Shown here: positions 48,927 to 58,621 of the stretch, piece after piece
Position numbering within the stretch: the stretch's first letter is position 1
Layout of the letters: every line of letters starts with the position of its first letter
DNA from: Duganella sp. CF402
GTDB lineage: Bacteria > Pseudomonadota > Gammaproteobacteria > Burkholderiales > Burkholderiaceae_D
DNA length: 64,000 nt
Direction of reading: 5' to 3'
Assembly (NCBI RefSeq): GCF_900109645.1
Contig: NZ_FOBG01000002.1
Span: forward strand, 1-64,000
Position numbers and translations under genes: made by a program
The notes under the pieces: model-generated
The model's database searches: none
Seen by the model: only the letters and a program-made list of their open reading frames with translations
Told to the model about the DNA's origin: nothing

Positions 48927-51213
48927 TTCCTCTGGCGAGATTTCTTTCCATTTGCTGTTTGCCGGGCAGGTACTGCTTCGGCCACGCGACCGCCGTATAG
49001 CCGATGCGCGCCGCTTCCGCCAGCGTCCATGCGGGGTTGGCGAGATGTGGCCGCCCCACCGCGCACAAATCGGCGCGGCCGGCAGCGATGATGCTGTTGG
49101 CGTGATCCGCTTCGTAAATCGAACCGACGGCGATGGCGCCGATGCCTGCCTCGTTGCGGATGCGGTCCGCGAACGGCGTCTGGAACATGCGGCCATACAC
49201 CGGTTTCTCAAGCTTGCTCACCTGGCCCGATGAGCAGTCGATCATGTCGGCGCCGGCGGCTTTGAACATTCTGGCGATTTGCACCGCGTCGTCAGGCGTG
49301 ATGCCGCCTTCCACCCAGTCGTGGGCCGAGATGCGCACGCTCATCGGCTTATGCTGCGGCCATGCGGCACGCATGGCGGCGAACACACGCAGCGGATAGC
49401 GGCAGCGGTTTTCAAGACTTCCGCCATAGTCGTCGCCGCGCTGGTTGGTCAGCGGCGAGATGAAGGACGACAGCAGATAGCCGTGGGCGCAGTGCAGTTC
49501 CAGCCAGTCGAAGCCTGCTTCATCGGCGGCCTGCGTGGCGCGCACGAAGTCAGCTTGTATGCGGTCCATGTCTTCGACCGTCATTTGGCGGGCGGTTTGC
49601 GAGAGGCCTCGCAGGTATTGCTGCGGCGAGGCGGAGAACAGCGGCCAGTTGTCCTTGTCCAGCGGCTTGTCGATGCCGTCCCACATGGCGCGCGTGGAGC
49701 CTTTGGCGCCGGCGTGGCCGAGTTGCAGCGCGATGGCGGCGTCGCTGTGCTGGTGGACGAAATCGACGATGCGCCTCCATGCCTGCGTGTGCTCGGGCGC
49801 GTACATGCCGGGGCAGTATGGCGTGATGCGGGCATCGGCCGAGACACAGGTCATTTCGGCGAACACCAGCCCCGCGCCGCCCAGCGCGCGCGCGCCGAGG
49901 TGGGCCAGATGGTAGTCGCCAGCCACGCCGTCAACGGCGCTGTACTGCGCCATCGGAGAGACGGCGATACGGTTCTTCAGCGTGAGGCCGCGCACTTTCA
50001 GCGGCGTGAACATCGGCGGTGGCGCGGCGGCGAGCGCAGTCCCGGCTTGCGCAGCGGCGCGTTGGGCGAACCAGCGTTCATAGCCGTCCACGTAGGCCGC
50101 GTCTCGCAGGCGCAGGTTTTCGTGCGACAGGCGCTGGCTGCGCGTCAGCATGGAGTAGGCAAACTGCGGCGCCTCCATCGCCGTGTAGCGCTCGACGTTC
50201 TCGAACCACTCCATCGAATTGCGCGCCGCGCTTTGCAGCTTGAGCACTTCCACCGCGCGCACTTCTTCATACGCCGCCAGCGCATTGACCGCATCGGCGT
50301 GCTGGCCGAAGCAGCGCGCCAGTTCAATCGCATCTTCCAGCGCCAGCTTGGTGCCGGAGCCGATCGAGTAATGCGCGCTGTGCGCCGCATCGCCCATCAG
50401 CACCACCGGCACCTTGCCATCCCAATGCACCCACTTGCCGCATACGATGCGCGGGAAGGTAATCCACATCGCCGAGCCGCGCAGGTGGCTGGCATTGGAC
50501 ATCAGCGTATGGCCGTCCAGCTGTTCGGCAAACAAGCGCTCGCAGAACGCGATCGATTCTTCCTGCGACATATTGTCCAACCCCGACGCGCGCCACACTG
50601 CCTCCGGCGTTTCGACGATGAAGGTCGAGGTATCGGCGTTGTACTGGTAGATGTGGGCCTGGAACCAGCCGTGCTCCGTCTGTTTGAAGGCAAAGGTGAA
50701 GGCGTCGAACTTCTTGCGCGTGCCGAGCCACACAAAGCGGCAGCGGCGCGGCTCGATCATCGGCTGGTAGCTGTCGGCATAGCGCGTTCGCACGCGGCTA
50801 TTCAGGCCGTCCGAAGCGATCACCAGGTCCGCACCATACTGCGCATAGTCGGTCAGTTCCGTTTCGAACACCAGCTCCACGCCCAACTCTTCGCAGCGAT
50901 GCTGCAAAATGTTGAGCAGATGCTTGCGGCCGATGCCGCAGAAGCCGTGACCGCCCGACGTCACCTTCTCGCCCTTGAAGAACACATCGATATCGTCCCA
51001 ATGATTGAACGACTCCTCGATGGCCTGCGCGGTCGGCGCATCGGCTTCCGCCAGGTTGCCCAGCGTCTGGTCGGAGAACACCACGCCCCAGCCAAACGTA
51101 TCGTAGGGGCGATTGCGCTCCACCACCGTGATCTGGTGGGACGGATCCTGTTTTTTCATCAGCAGCGCGAAATACAATCCCGCCGGGCCGCCGCCTATGC
51201 AAAGTATCTTCAT
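48913..51213 (-). CDS. abmA: 2-aminobenzoyl-CoA (or salicylyl-CoA) monooxygenase/reductase fusion
   Basis: 766 residues in two modules. Residues 1-380 are a FAD monooxygenase (IGGGPAGLYFALLMKK, DGLNSRVR, VVLMGDAAHSAHYSIGSG). Residues about 400-750 are an old-yellow-enzyme-type reductase (FTPLKVRGLTLKNRIAVSPM, LELHCAHGYLLSSFISPLTN, RIRNEAGIGAIAVGSI). This fusion is that of 2-aminobenzoyl-CoA monooxygenase/reductase, which hydroxylates and reduces the ring of anthraniloyl-CoA; salicylyl-CoA 5-hydroxylase has the same layout. The adjacent ligase and the hydratase/dehydrogenase set favour anthranilate. The gene starts 1 bp after the ligase stop. Confidence is high for domains, moderate for substrate. 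Confidence 0.82.
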   Translation of the reverse strand: MKILCIGGGPAGLYFALLMKKQDPSHQITVVERNRPYDTFGWGVVFSDQTLGNLAEADAPTAQAIEESFNHWDDIDVFFKGEKVTSGGHGFCGIGRKHLLNILQHRCEELGVELVFETELTDYAQYGADLVIASDGLNSRVRTRYADSYQPMIEPRRCRFVWLGTRKKFDAFTFAFKQTEHGWFQAHIYQYNADTSTFIVETPEAVWRASGLDNMSQEESIAFCERLFAEQLDGHTLMSNASHLRGSAMWITFPRIVCGKWVHWDGKVPVVLMGDAAHSAHYSIGSGTKLALEDAIELARCFGQHADAVNALAAYEEVRAVEVLKLQSAARNSMEWFENVERYTAMEAPQFAYSMLTRSQRLSHENLRLRDAAYVDGYERWFAQRAAAQAGTALAAAPPPMFTPLKVRGLTLKNRIAVSPMAQYSAVDGVAGDYHLAHLGARALGGAGLVFAEMTCVSADARITPYCPGMYAPEHTQAWRRIVDFVHQHSDAAIALQLGHAGAKGSTRAMWDGIDKPLDKDNWPLFSASPQQYLRGLSQTARQMTVEDMDRIQADFVRATQAADEAGFDWLELHCAHGYLLSSFISPLTNQRGDDYGGSLENRCRYPLRVFAAMRAAWPQHKPMSVRISAHDWVEGGITPDDAVQIARMFKAAGADMIDCSSGQVSKLEKPVYGRMFQTPFADRIRNEAGIGAIAVGSIYEADHANSIIAAGRADLCAVGRPHLANPAWTLAEAARIGYTAVAWPKQYLPGKQQMERNLARGNDGR

Positions 51214-51214
51214 A

Positions 51215-52831
51215 TCATTCAGTACGCAGTTTGAAGCGCTGCAGCTTGCCGGTTTCGGTGCGCGGCAAGGTATTCAGGAACTTCACCGAGCGCGGATATT
51301 TGTACGGCGCGATCTGCGCCTTCACAAAATCCTGCAGCTGCACCGCCAGTTCCGCCGATTGCTCAAAGCCGGGACGCAGCACCACATGCGCCTCGACGAT
51401 CTGCCCGCGTTCCTCGTCCGCCTTGCCGATCACACCGCACTCCGCCACCGCCGGATGGCGCAGCAGCGCGTCCTCGACCTCCGGCCCGGCGATGTTGTAG
51501 CCGGCCGAAATAATCATATCGTCGGTGCGCGAGCGGTAGTAGAAATAGCCGTCCGCATCCATCTCGTACGCATCGCCGGTCAGGTTCCAGCCGTTCAGCA
51601 CATAATCGCGCTGGCGTTCATCGGCCAGGTAGCGGCAGCCGGTCGGCCCTTTCACCGCCAGCCTGCCGATCACGCCCGGCCCTACCGGTTTCCCTTCCAG
51701 ATCCAGCACGCAGGCCTGGTAGCCCGGCACCGGCTTGCCGGTGGCGCCGGGCCGCACCTGATCGCCCGATGCGGAAATAAAAATGTGCAGCAGTTCGGTC
51801 GCGCCTATGCCGTCGATCATCACCAGCCCCGTAGCCTGGCGCCAGCTTTCGCGCGTGGCCAGCGGCAGCGTTTCGCCCGCCGACACGCTTTTTTTCAAGC
51901 TGCTGATATCGTACTGCCCCGCCATGCCGGCCATTTGCCGGTACGAGGTAGGCGCAGTAAAGCATATCGTGGCGCGGTACGTCTCTATCGCTTTCAGCAG
52001 GGTTTCCGGCGTCAGCTTTTCCAGCAGCACCGCCGTCGCACCCACGCGCAGCGGGAACAGCAGCAGGCCACCGAGGCCGAAAGTAAAGGCCAGCGGCGGC
52101 GTGCCGATGAACACATCGCTGCGCTCCGATTTCAGCACCGAACGCGGGAAGCAATCGCAAATCACCATCACGTCGCGATGGAAATGCATGGTGCCCTTCG
52201 GTATGCCGGTGGTGCCCGAGGTGAAGCTGATCAGGCACACATCATCGGCCGCCGTGTCGACCGCGTCGAAGTGCGTGGGCTGCGTGGCCATCGCCGCCTC
52301 CAGCGCATCCACCGCCCCCGCCTCGCCGCCGAACCACAGCGTGTTGGCGCGCGCCGCCTGCGGCAGCGGCGTCGCTTCCAGTTCCGCGCGCAGATTGTCT
52401 GCGCACAGTACCGCATTCACCTGCGCCTTGTTGGCGATGGCGCCCAGCTCGCGCGCGCGCAGCAGCGGCATGGTCGGCACGGCGATCAGGCCGGCCTTGA
52501 TCACCGCCAGCACGCAGGCCGCCATCATGGGCGTGTTCGCCCCGCGCAGCAGCACGCGGTTGCCGGCGTCCAGTTGCATTGGGCCGCGCAGCACGCGGGC
52601 GATGCGGTCCACCTGCTCGCGCAGCTGGGCATAAGTCCAGTCGCCGATGGCGCCGCGCAGCGCAACCTGCGCCGGCGCGCCGGCAGCCAGCAATTCAGCC
52701 GCGCAGTTCAGGCGCGGCGGGTACTGCAATTCGGGCAGGTCGAAGCATAATTCCGGCCACAATTCCAGCGGCGGCAAATGCTCGCGCGCGAAATGGTCGG
52801 TATAGGCGCTGGCTGCGAAAGGTCGGTTCAT
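51215..52831 (-). CDS. abmG: 2-aminobenzoate-CoA ligase
   Basis: 538 residues of the AMP-forming acyl-CoA synthetase family: SFTSGTTGIPKGT (P-loop, about 203-215), YRSRTDDMIISAGYNIAGPEVE (motif III/A8 region) and the C-terminal PRTETGKLQRFKLR with the catalytic Lys. The N-terminus (FAREHLPPLELWPELCFDLPELQYPP) matches, as I recall it, ligases annotated for 2-aminobenzoate. It activates anthranilate with ATP and CoA, the first step of the pathway. It is the first gene of the operon, with its own promoter region upstream, and benzoate-type ligases remain an alternative. Confidence 0.82.
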   Translation of the reverse strand: MNRPFAASAYTDHFAREHLPPLELWPELCFDLPELQYPPRLNCAAELLAAGAPAQVALRGAIGDWTYAQLREQVDRIARVLRGPMQLDAGNRVLLRGANTPMMAACVLAVIKAGLIAVPTMPLLRARELGAIANKAQVNAVLCADNLRAELEATPLPQAARANTLWFGGEAGAVDALEAAMATQPTHFDAVDTAADDVCLISFTSGTTGIPKGTMHFHRDVMVICDCFPRSVLKSERSDVFIGTPPLAFTFGLGGLLLFPLRVGATAVLLEKLTPETLLKAIETYRATICFTAPTSYRQMAGMAGQYDISSLKKSVSAGETLPLATRESWRQATGLVMIDGIGATELLHIFISASGDQVRPGATGKPVPGYQACVLDLEGKPVGPGVIGRLAVKGPTGCRYLADERQRDYVLNGWNLTGDAYEMDADGYFYYRSRTDDMIISAGYNIAGPEVEDALLRHPAVAECGVIGKADEERGQIVEAHVVLRPGFEQSAELAVQLQDFVKAQIAPYKYPRSVKFLNTLPRTETGKLQRFKLRTE

Positions 52832-52878
52832 GATCGCCCTGAAGTTGAAAGTCGAAAGAAATCCGCTGCACCGCAGAT

Positions 52879-52907
52879 ACTTTAAACTTAAACTATCTCA
52901 ACATCAA
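52879..52907 (-). promoter_or_regulatory. Putative sigma70 promoter and operator of the anthranilate operon
   Basis: On the minus strand TTGATG (52907-52902), a 17-bp spacer and TAAAGT (52884-52879) form a plausible promoter 48 bp before the ligase start. The spacer contains AGTTTAAGTTTAA, a repeated half-site that a MarR dimer could use. Assigned by position and box match only. Confidence 0.4.
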
Positions 52908-52911
52908 GTGT

Positions 52912-53625
52912 TTATGCTGCTTCCTGTCGCACCAGCCCCGCTTGGTGGGTGACGGCGCGCACCACGTCCGACAGCACGGCTTGCACCGTTTCGTTGGACA
53001 GCTGGCCGGGCGCGATGCCCTTCAGGGCGGCGGCCGCGCCGTGCAGCCCAAGCGTAACGCAGCCCGCGTGCAGGCGATCGATACGCACCTGCGCCTCCGG
53101 CTGCTGGCCGTTGGCCAGCATGACTTGCAGCTCGCCCGCCGCCGCAGTCAGCTGGTTCTGGAAACCGCTCAGGTAGACCAGCAGGCGCTCGCTGTTGATG
53201 CCGAGCCGGCGCAAGGTATCGGCCGGCGCTTCGGCCTGGTGTTCGTAGCCATTGGCAGCCTGGTCGAGGAAATCCACCAGGTGCGCGCGTATGTGCTCGG
53301 CCTGGAATGGCTTGACGATATGGCCCGCTGCGCCGAACTTGGCGGCCTCCTGCACCGTGACTTGATCGTTGGCAGAGGTGACCAGCACGAACGGCATGCT
53401 GCTGATTTCAGCGTGCGCTTTCACACGCTGCAGCAGCTCCATGCCGGACAGGCGCGGCATGCGCAAGTCGCAAAAGCAGATCGCGGGACGCAAGCCGTCT
53501 TCCAGCTGCTGCCAGGCATCGGCGCCGTCTTCCGCCTCAACGATGTCAAAACTGCCGCAGCTATCGATCAGGTGCATCAGCACCATGCGCGAGACGACAT
53601 CATCGTCCACTACCAGAACTTTCAT
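52912..53625 (-). CDS. Response regulator with unknown C-terminal domain
   Basis: 237 residues. The receiver domain (1-120) has the acidic pocket VVDDD, phospho-acceptor Asp in CDLRMP (about residue 54), Ser/Thr in VLVTSAN and Lys in HIVKPF. The C-terminal half (125-237) is helical, without a DNA-binding motif I can recognise, and may be a phosphotransfer-like or protein-binding bundle. It is encoded 80 bp after the giant hybrid kinase on the same strand and is its likely partner. The frame is open to 53691; ATG 53625 is the natural start. Confidence 0.85.
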   Translation of the reverse strand: MKVLVVDDDVVSRMVLMHLIDSCGSFDIVEAEDGADAWQQLEDGLRPAICFCDLRMPRLSGMELLQRVKAHAEISSMPFVLVTSANDQVTVQEAAKFGAAGHIVKPFQAEHIRAHLVDFLDQAANGYEHQAEAPADTLRRLGINSERLLVYLSGFQNQLTAAAGELQVMLANGQQPEAQVRIDRLHAGCVTLGLHGAAAALKGIAPGQLSNETVQAVLSDVVRAVTHQAGLVRQEAA

Positions 53626-53704
53626 GTGGCTCCCTGTGTCGTTTTGTGATGATCTTACCTTATTCACCACGACTTGCAATGTCCTGCACAAGAAAGATTG
53701 CGCC

Positions 53705-56700
53705 TTACAGCGTGCTAGCCGCCCTGACCTGTTCCAATAAACGCCGCAGTTGCGGCATCGCCGATTCCACCTGCTGCCAGTTGCCCTGGTCCGCCTCCAT
53801 CTCCAGGTCGCCGCACAGCGCCTGCAGTTCCTGCTCTTCCAGATAGCCGGCGCTGCCCTTCATGCCGTGCAGCAGACGGCTGGCCACTTCGCGGTCGCGG
53901 TCCAGCAGCGCCAGTTCCAGGTCCGCCAGCCGCATCGGCGCATCCTGGTTGAAAACCGAACGCAAACGGGCTTTCAGATCGCTAGCGCCGCCGCTATGCT
54001 GCGCCAGGCGCGAGGTTTCCAGCGCCGCCGGCGCCACGCCGAACATGGAATCCAGCTCCGGCGTACCCAGCGCCGGATTGCGGCGCGGCTGCATACGCGG
54101 CAGCTGGAAGCCGCGCTGCAACTGGCGTTCAATCGCACGGCTCAGCTGGAAGTGCAGCTTGTCCTCGTCGATCGGCTTGGTGAGGAAATCGTCCATGCCG
54201 GAGGCCAGGTAGCGGCTGCGGTCTTCCTCGCTGGCGTTGGCGGTCAGCGCGATGATCATCAGTTCCTGGTCGCGCACCGGCGCGCCATCCGGGCCGCCGG
54301 ACCGGATCAGGCGCGTGGCGCTGGCGCCGTCCATCTCCGGCATGCGGCCGTCCATCAGGATCAGGTCATAGCGCGTCAGCGAGCAGGCTTTCACGGCCAG
54401 CGCGCCGTTGGCGGCGATATCCACCTTGTGGCCCAGGTCTTCCAGCATCATGCGGATGATGATCTGGTTGGTCGGGAAGTCTTCCGCGCACAGCACCTTG
54501 AGCTGGTGGCTGTGCGGTTCGCGCGGCACGTGCTGCACCACCGGCGGCGCCACGCCGTTCGGCAGCGGCAGTTCGAACATGAACACGCTGCCCTGGCCGG
54601 GCGCGCTGACGGCGTTGATGCTGCCGCCCATCAGCTCCACCAACTGGCGGCAGATCGCCAGTCCCAATCCGGTGCCACCGTAGCGGCGGGTGGTGGAGGC
54701 GTCGGCCTGCTCGAACTGCTGGAACAGGCGCGGGATGGCGTCGGCCTCAATGCCGATACCGGTGTCGCTGACGCTGAAGCGGATGCGGTTATGCTCGCCC
54801 TCATTGGCCACACGATCCACGCGCATCCTGACCGAACCCTCTTGCGTGAACTTGAAGGCGTTGCCGACCAAATTCACCAGCACCTGCCGCAGGCGCGTAG
54901 GATCGCCCACCACGAACTGCGGCAGGCTTTCGTCAAACTCCAGCGAGAAGCCGACGCTATGCGCCGCCGCCTGTTCTTCAAACAGGCTGACCACATTCTC
55001 CACCGCGGCCGGCAGCGAGAAGTCGATGTTCTCGATGGTCAGCTTGCCCGCCTCGATCTTGGAAAAGTCCAGCAGGTCGTTAATGATGGACAGCAGCGAC
55101 TGCGCATTGGCCTGGCCGCGCAAAATCTGTTCGCGCGTGCCGGACGCCATGTGCGGATCACGCAGCGCGAAGCCCAGCATGCCGATCACGCCGGCCAGCG
55201 GGGTGCGCATCTCGTGGCTCATATTGGCCAGGAATTCGGACTTCTGGCGAGTGGCGTCTTCCGCCTTCTGCTTGGCGTAGCGCAGCCGCTCCTCGTTGTC
55301 CTGCAAGGCGCGGTTGGCCAGCGCCAGCTCTTCGGTGTGCAGGCGCACCTGGCGTTCCTGCGCCAGCAGCTGGTCCTGCGTCTGGCGCAGGGTTTGCAGC
55401 GTATCTTCCAGCTGCTGGTAGGCGCGCGCGTTTTCCAGGCCGGCCGCCGCGTGCGAGGCCAGCGTCTGCAGCATGTCCATGTGCACACGCTGGTAGGCGT
55501 TGCGCTCCGTGCTCTGCACGCACAGCAGCCCGACCACGCGGTCGCTGATGATCAGCGGCGCATACATCATCGAATGGGCCACCGCCACCGGCATGCCATC
55601 CTCGCGCACGCAGGGCACCAGCGAGGCCAGACCGGAATCGTCCATGTAGTCGCGGTATTCCTTGTGGAAGTCATTGATGAAGATCGGCTTGCGATGCGCG
55701 AGGCACCACACCGCCAGCTGGTTCGGCTGGTCCATGCGGCGCTGGTACGGCAAGGTGCGCACGCCCCCCTCGATGGCGAACGGGAAGTCGATCACGCCCG
55801 CTTCCTCGTGCACGAAGCCGATGCCGAAGATCTGCGCGTTCATCAGGTGGTTGACGTGGCGGTACAGCGTCTGCATGGCGGTTTCCATGTCCAGCGAGGC
55901 GCTCATCTCGCGGCCCAGTTCACTCAGCACCGAGATATTGCGGTGGGCCTGCTCCACTTCTTCCTTCTGGCGTTCGGTGTCGATGCGGCGCTGCTCGGCC
56001 TCGGCGCGCTGCGCTTCCGCTTCCAGGCGGCGGCGCTCCAGTTCATGCTTTTGCTGCTGCAGTTGCTGGTTCTTGTATTCGACTTCCGCCGTGCGCGAGC
56101 CGACCAGATGTTCCAGCCGCCACTGCTGGTGGCGCAAGGCGCGCACCCGCGCGTGGTAGGCGGCGTAAGCGGCACCGGCGGCGATCAGCGCCATCAGGCT
56201 GCGGAACCACCAGGTCTTCCAGAACGGCGGCTGGATGGTGATTTCCAGCGTGGCCGCGTTGTCGTTCCAGATGCCGTCCTTGTTGGCGGCCTTCACGCGG
56301 AACACGTACTTGCCAGGATCGAGGTTGGTGTAGGTGGCGAAGCGCTTGGTGGAATCGGTCACCACCCAGTCTTCGTCGAAGCCCTGCAGCTGGTAGGCGA
56401 AGCGGTTGCGCTGCGGCGCGGCGTAGTGCAAGGCCGCGAACTCCAGCGAGAACACGGAGTCCGCTTCCAGCAGCGTCAGGGCGCCGGTGTGTTCGATGGC
56501 GGTTTTCAGCACCTCGCCATGCTCGCCCTGCCCCGGCTTGAGCGACTTGTTGAAGATCTGGAAGTCGGTGATCGCCACCGTCGGCGCCACGCTGTTCTCG
56601 CGCACCTCGGCCGGCGAGAACGCCGTGATGCCGTTGAAGCCGCCGAAGTACAGCGTGCCGTCCGGCGTGCGCAAGGCCGCGCCGTCGAAGTAAGCGCCTT

Positions 56701-58618
56701 CGATGGTGCCGTCGGCGCCGCTGTAGTTGCGCACCAGTCCCGTCTCGATATTCAGGCGCGACAGGCCGCTGTTGGTGCTCATCCAGAGATTGCCCGCATC
56801 GTCCGGCAGGATGGAGGCGATGGCGTCGTCGGCGATGCCGTCCTTGCGCAGGTAGCGGCGGAATTTCACGCTGCCGTCGGCGCTCACCTCCATCTTGTTC
56901 AGGCCCGCCGCCGTGCCGACCCACAGCGCGCCGCGCGCATCTTCGTACAGGTAGTGCACCTCGTCGTGACTGAGGCTGTGCGGATCGTTGGGGTCGCGCC
57001 GGAAGTGGCGGAACTTGCCGCTCTTGCGGTCCAGCAGATCGAGGCCGTTGAAGGTGCCGATCCACAGCTGGCCGCTGCGGTCTTCGAGGATGGGCCGTAC
57101 CACGTTGTCGGACAGGCTGGCCGGATCGGCCGGATCATGACGGAAGGTGCGCGACTCCAGCGTGTTCGGATCGAGCCGGTGCAAGCCGCCGCGCGAGGCG
57201 ATCCACAGTACGCCATTGCGGTCGCCGACGATGTTGCGGATAGTGTCGCTGGCCGGGTCGCCGCGCACGAACGACAGCGAGCGGATCGCACCGGTGGCCA
57301 CGTTCAGATGATTGACGCCGGCCGGCCCGCCCAGCCAGATGTTGCCGTTCTTCTCGCGCCACAGCGTGGTCACCTGGTCGTCGCTGATGCTGTTGGCGTC
57401 GCGCGGATTGTGACGCCACACTTTGCTCTCGCCGCTCGCCGGATCATACAGATTCAGGCCGCCGCTGCTGGCCAGCCACAGCTTGCCGCGGCCATCGGGC
57501 ACGATGCTGCGGATCTTGTTGTCCGACAGGGAGTTGGGCTGGTCGGCCTGGCGCACGATGCGCGCGAAGCCGCCGCTGCCCATGTCGACCCGGCTGACGC
57601 CATCGTTCCAGGTGCCGACCCAGAAGGTGCCGACGCGGTCGCGGTACATGGCCGAGATCTGGTTATCGGCCACGCTGTGGGTATCGCTGACCTGATGGCG
57701 GTACTGCACCAGCCTTTCCTCCGACGGCAGCCAGCGGAACAAGCCGTCGGCCAGCGAGCCTACCCAAAGGTTGGCTTCCGCATCCTCGTACAAGGTAGTG
57801 ATGCTGACGCCGGGCCGCAAGCCTTCGCGCGCGCCGAGGCGGCGGCGCTGCGGTTCGCTGCCCAGCAGGCGCCATTGTTCCAGGCCGGCCTGCGTGCCCA
57901 CCCACAGCGTCTGCGCGCTGTCGGTCTGCAGCGCGATCACGGAGTTGAACTTGCTGTCGCCGCTGGCGTCGATGGTGTAATGCTGGAAGCGGGTGCCGCC
58001 CGGCGGCAGCATATCGAGACCCGATGCGGTGCCGACCCACAGGCGACCGGCCGCGTCGCGCGCCAGCGCGTTCACGTGGTCGTTGGCCAGGCTGCCGGCA
58101 TCGGCCGGGTCATGGTGCCAGCTGGTGAAGCGCTTGCTGACCGGGTCGAGGTGATGCAGGCCGTCGGCGGTGGCGACCCACAGGCCGCCCAGGCCATCGT
58201 CGGCAATCGCCCGCACGTGGCGGTTGCCGTTGCCGCGCTGCGCCGATTCGCGCGGCAGGAAATGGGTGAAGGTCTTGCTGGCCGAATCGTAGCGATCCAG
58301 CCCGCCGTCGGTGCCGACCCACAACTGGCCGGAGCGGTCGAGGTGCAGCACGCGCACCCAGTTGTCGGCCAGGCTGCGCGGATCGGAAACCGCGCTTTTA
58401 TAAGTGATGGTGCGGTAGCCGTCGTAGCGCGTCAGGCCGGCCTGGGTGCCGAGCCAGATGAAGCCCTGCTTGTCCTGCGCAATGGCCAGCACGGTTTCCT
58501 GCGCCAGCCCGTGCTCGACGCTGAGCTGTTCGAAGCGCAGGGTGCGCGGCGGCGCGCCGGCCACTGCGGCGGCGTGCCACAGCAACAGCAGGGACAGGAG
58601 ATAGCTAAAACCGCGCAT
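53705..58618 (-). CDS. Giant hybrid sensor histidine kinase with periplasmic propeller
   Basis: 1637 residues. After a signal peptide (1-22) come about 14 two-component-type propeller strands (FIWLGTQAGLTRYDG-like repeats, to about 660) that should form two beta-propellers in the periplasm. A Y_Y_Y domain (about 735-795), one membrane helix (about 800-820), a coiled coil, and a GAF-like domain (about 900-1060) follow. The kinase core has H1135 in SHEMRTPLAG and an HATPase. It ends with a receiver domain (D1423 in LMDGRMPEMDG) and an HPt domain (H1584 in LLHGMKGSAGYL). Phosphate thus passes H-D-H within one chain and then to the response regulator at 52912. Such sensors often detect polysaccharides; ligand here is unknown. 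Confidence 0.93.
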   Translation of the reverse strand: MRGFSYLLSLLLLWHAAAVAGAPPRTLRFEQLSVEHGLAQETVLAIAQDKQGFIWLGTQAGLTRYDGYRTITYKSAVSDPRSLADNWVRVLHLDRSGQLWVGTDGGLDRYDSASKTFTHFLPRESAQRGNGNRHVRAIADDGLGGLWVATADGLHHLDPVSKRFTSWHHDPADAGSLANDHVNALARDAAGRLWVGTASGLDMLPPGGTRFQHYTIDASGDSKFNSVIALQTDSAQTLWVGTQAGLEQWRLLGSEPQRRRLGAREGLRPGVSITTLYEDAEANLWVGSLADGLFRWLPSEERLVQYRHQVSDTHSVADNQISAMYRDRVGTFWVGTWNDGVSRVDMGSGGFARIVRQADQPNSLSDNKIRSIVPDGRGKLWLASSGGLNLYDPASGESKVWRHNPRDANSISDDQVTTLWREKNGNIWLGGPAGVNHLNVATGAIRSLSFVRGDPASDTIRNIVGDRNGVLWIASRGGLHRLDPNTLESRTFRHDPADPASLSDNVVRPILEDRSGQLWIGTFNGLDLLDRKSGKFRHFRRDPNDPHSLSHDEVHYLYEDARGALWVGTAAGLNKMEVSADGSVKFRRYLRKDGIADDAIASILPDDAGNLWMSTNSGLSRLNIETGLVRNYSGADGTIEGAYFDGAALRTPDGTLYFGGFNGITAFSPAEVRENSVAPTVAITDFQIFNKSLKPGQGEHGEVLKTAIEHTGALTLLEADSVFSLEFAALHYAAPQRNRFAYQLQGFDEDWVVTDSTKRFATYTNLDPGKYVFRVKAANKDGIWNDNAATLEITIQPPFWKTWWFRSLMALIAAGAAYAAYHARVRALRHQQWRLEHLVGSRTAEVEYKNQQLQQQKHELERRRLEAEAQRAEAEQRRIDTERQKEEVEQAHRNISVLSELGREMSASLDMETAMQTLYRHVNHLMNAQIFGIGFVHEEAGVIDFPFAIEGGVRTLPYQRRMDQPNQLAVWCLAHRKPIFINDFHKEYRDYMDDSGLASLVPCVREDGMPVAVAHSMMYAPLIISDRVVGLLCVQSTERNAYQRVHMDMLQTLASHAAAGLENARAYQQLEDTLQTLRQTQDQLLAQERQVRLHTEELALANRALQDNEERLRYAKQKAEDATRQKSEFLANMSHEMRTPLAGVIGMLGFALRDPHMASGTREQILRGQANAQSLLSIINDLLDFSKIEAGKLTIENIDFSLPAAVENVVSLFEEQAAAHSVGFSLEFDESLPQFVVGDPTRLRQVLVNLVGNAFKFTQEGSVRMRVDRVANEGEHNRIRFSVSDTGIGIEADAIPRLFQQFEQADASTTRRYGGTGLGLAICRQLVELMGGSINAVSAPGQGSVFMFELPLPNGVAPPVVQHVPREPHSHQLKVLCAEDFPTNQIIIRMMLEDLGHKVDIAANGALAVKACSLTRYDLILMDGRMPEMDGASATRLIRSGGPDGAPVRDQELMIIALTANASEEDRSRYLASGMDDFLTKPIDEDKLHFQLSRAIERQLQRGFQLPRMQPRRNPALGTPELDSMFGVAPAALETSRLAQHSGGASDLKARLRSVFNQDAPMRLADLELALLDRDREVASRLLHGMKGSAGYLEEQELQALCGDLEMEADQGNWQQVESAMPQLRRLLEQVRAASTL

Positions 58619-58621
58619 GCA

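Noticed and set aside
48913..51213. Salicylyl-CoA 5-hydroxylase as first choice of function
   Set aside because: The fusion architecture allows it, but the ligase type and the acyl-CoA dehydrogenase/hydratase/Rid set fit the 2-aminobenzoyl-CoA cluster better. It is kept as an alternative.
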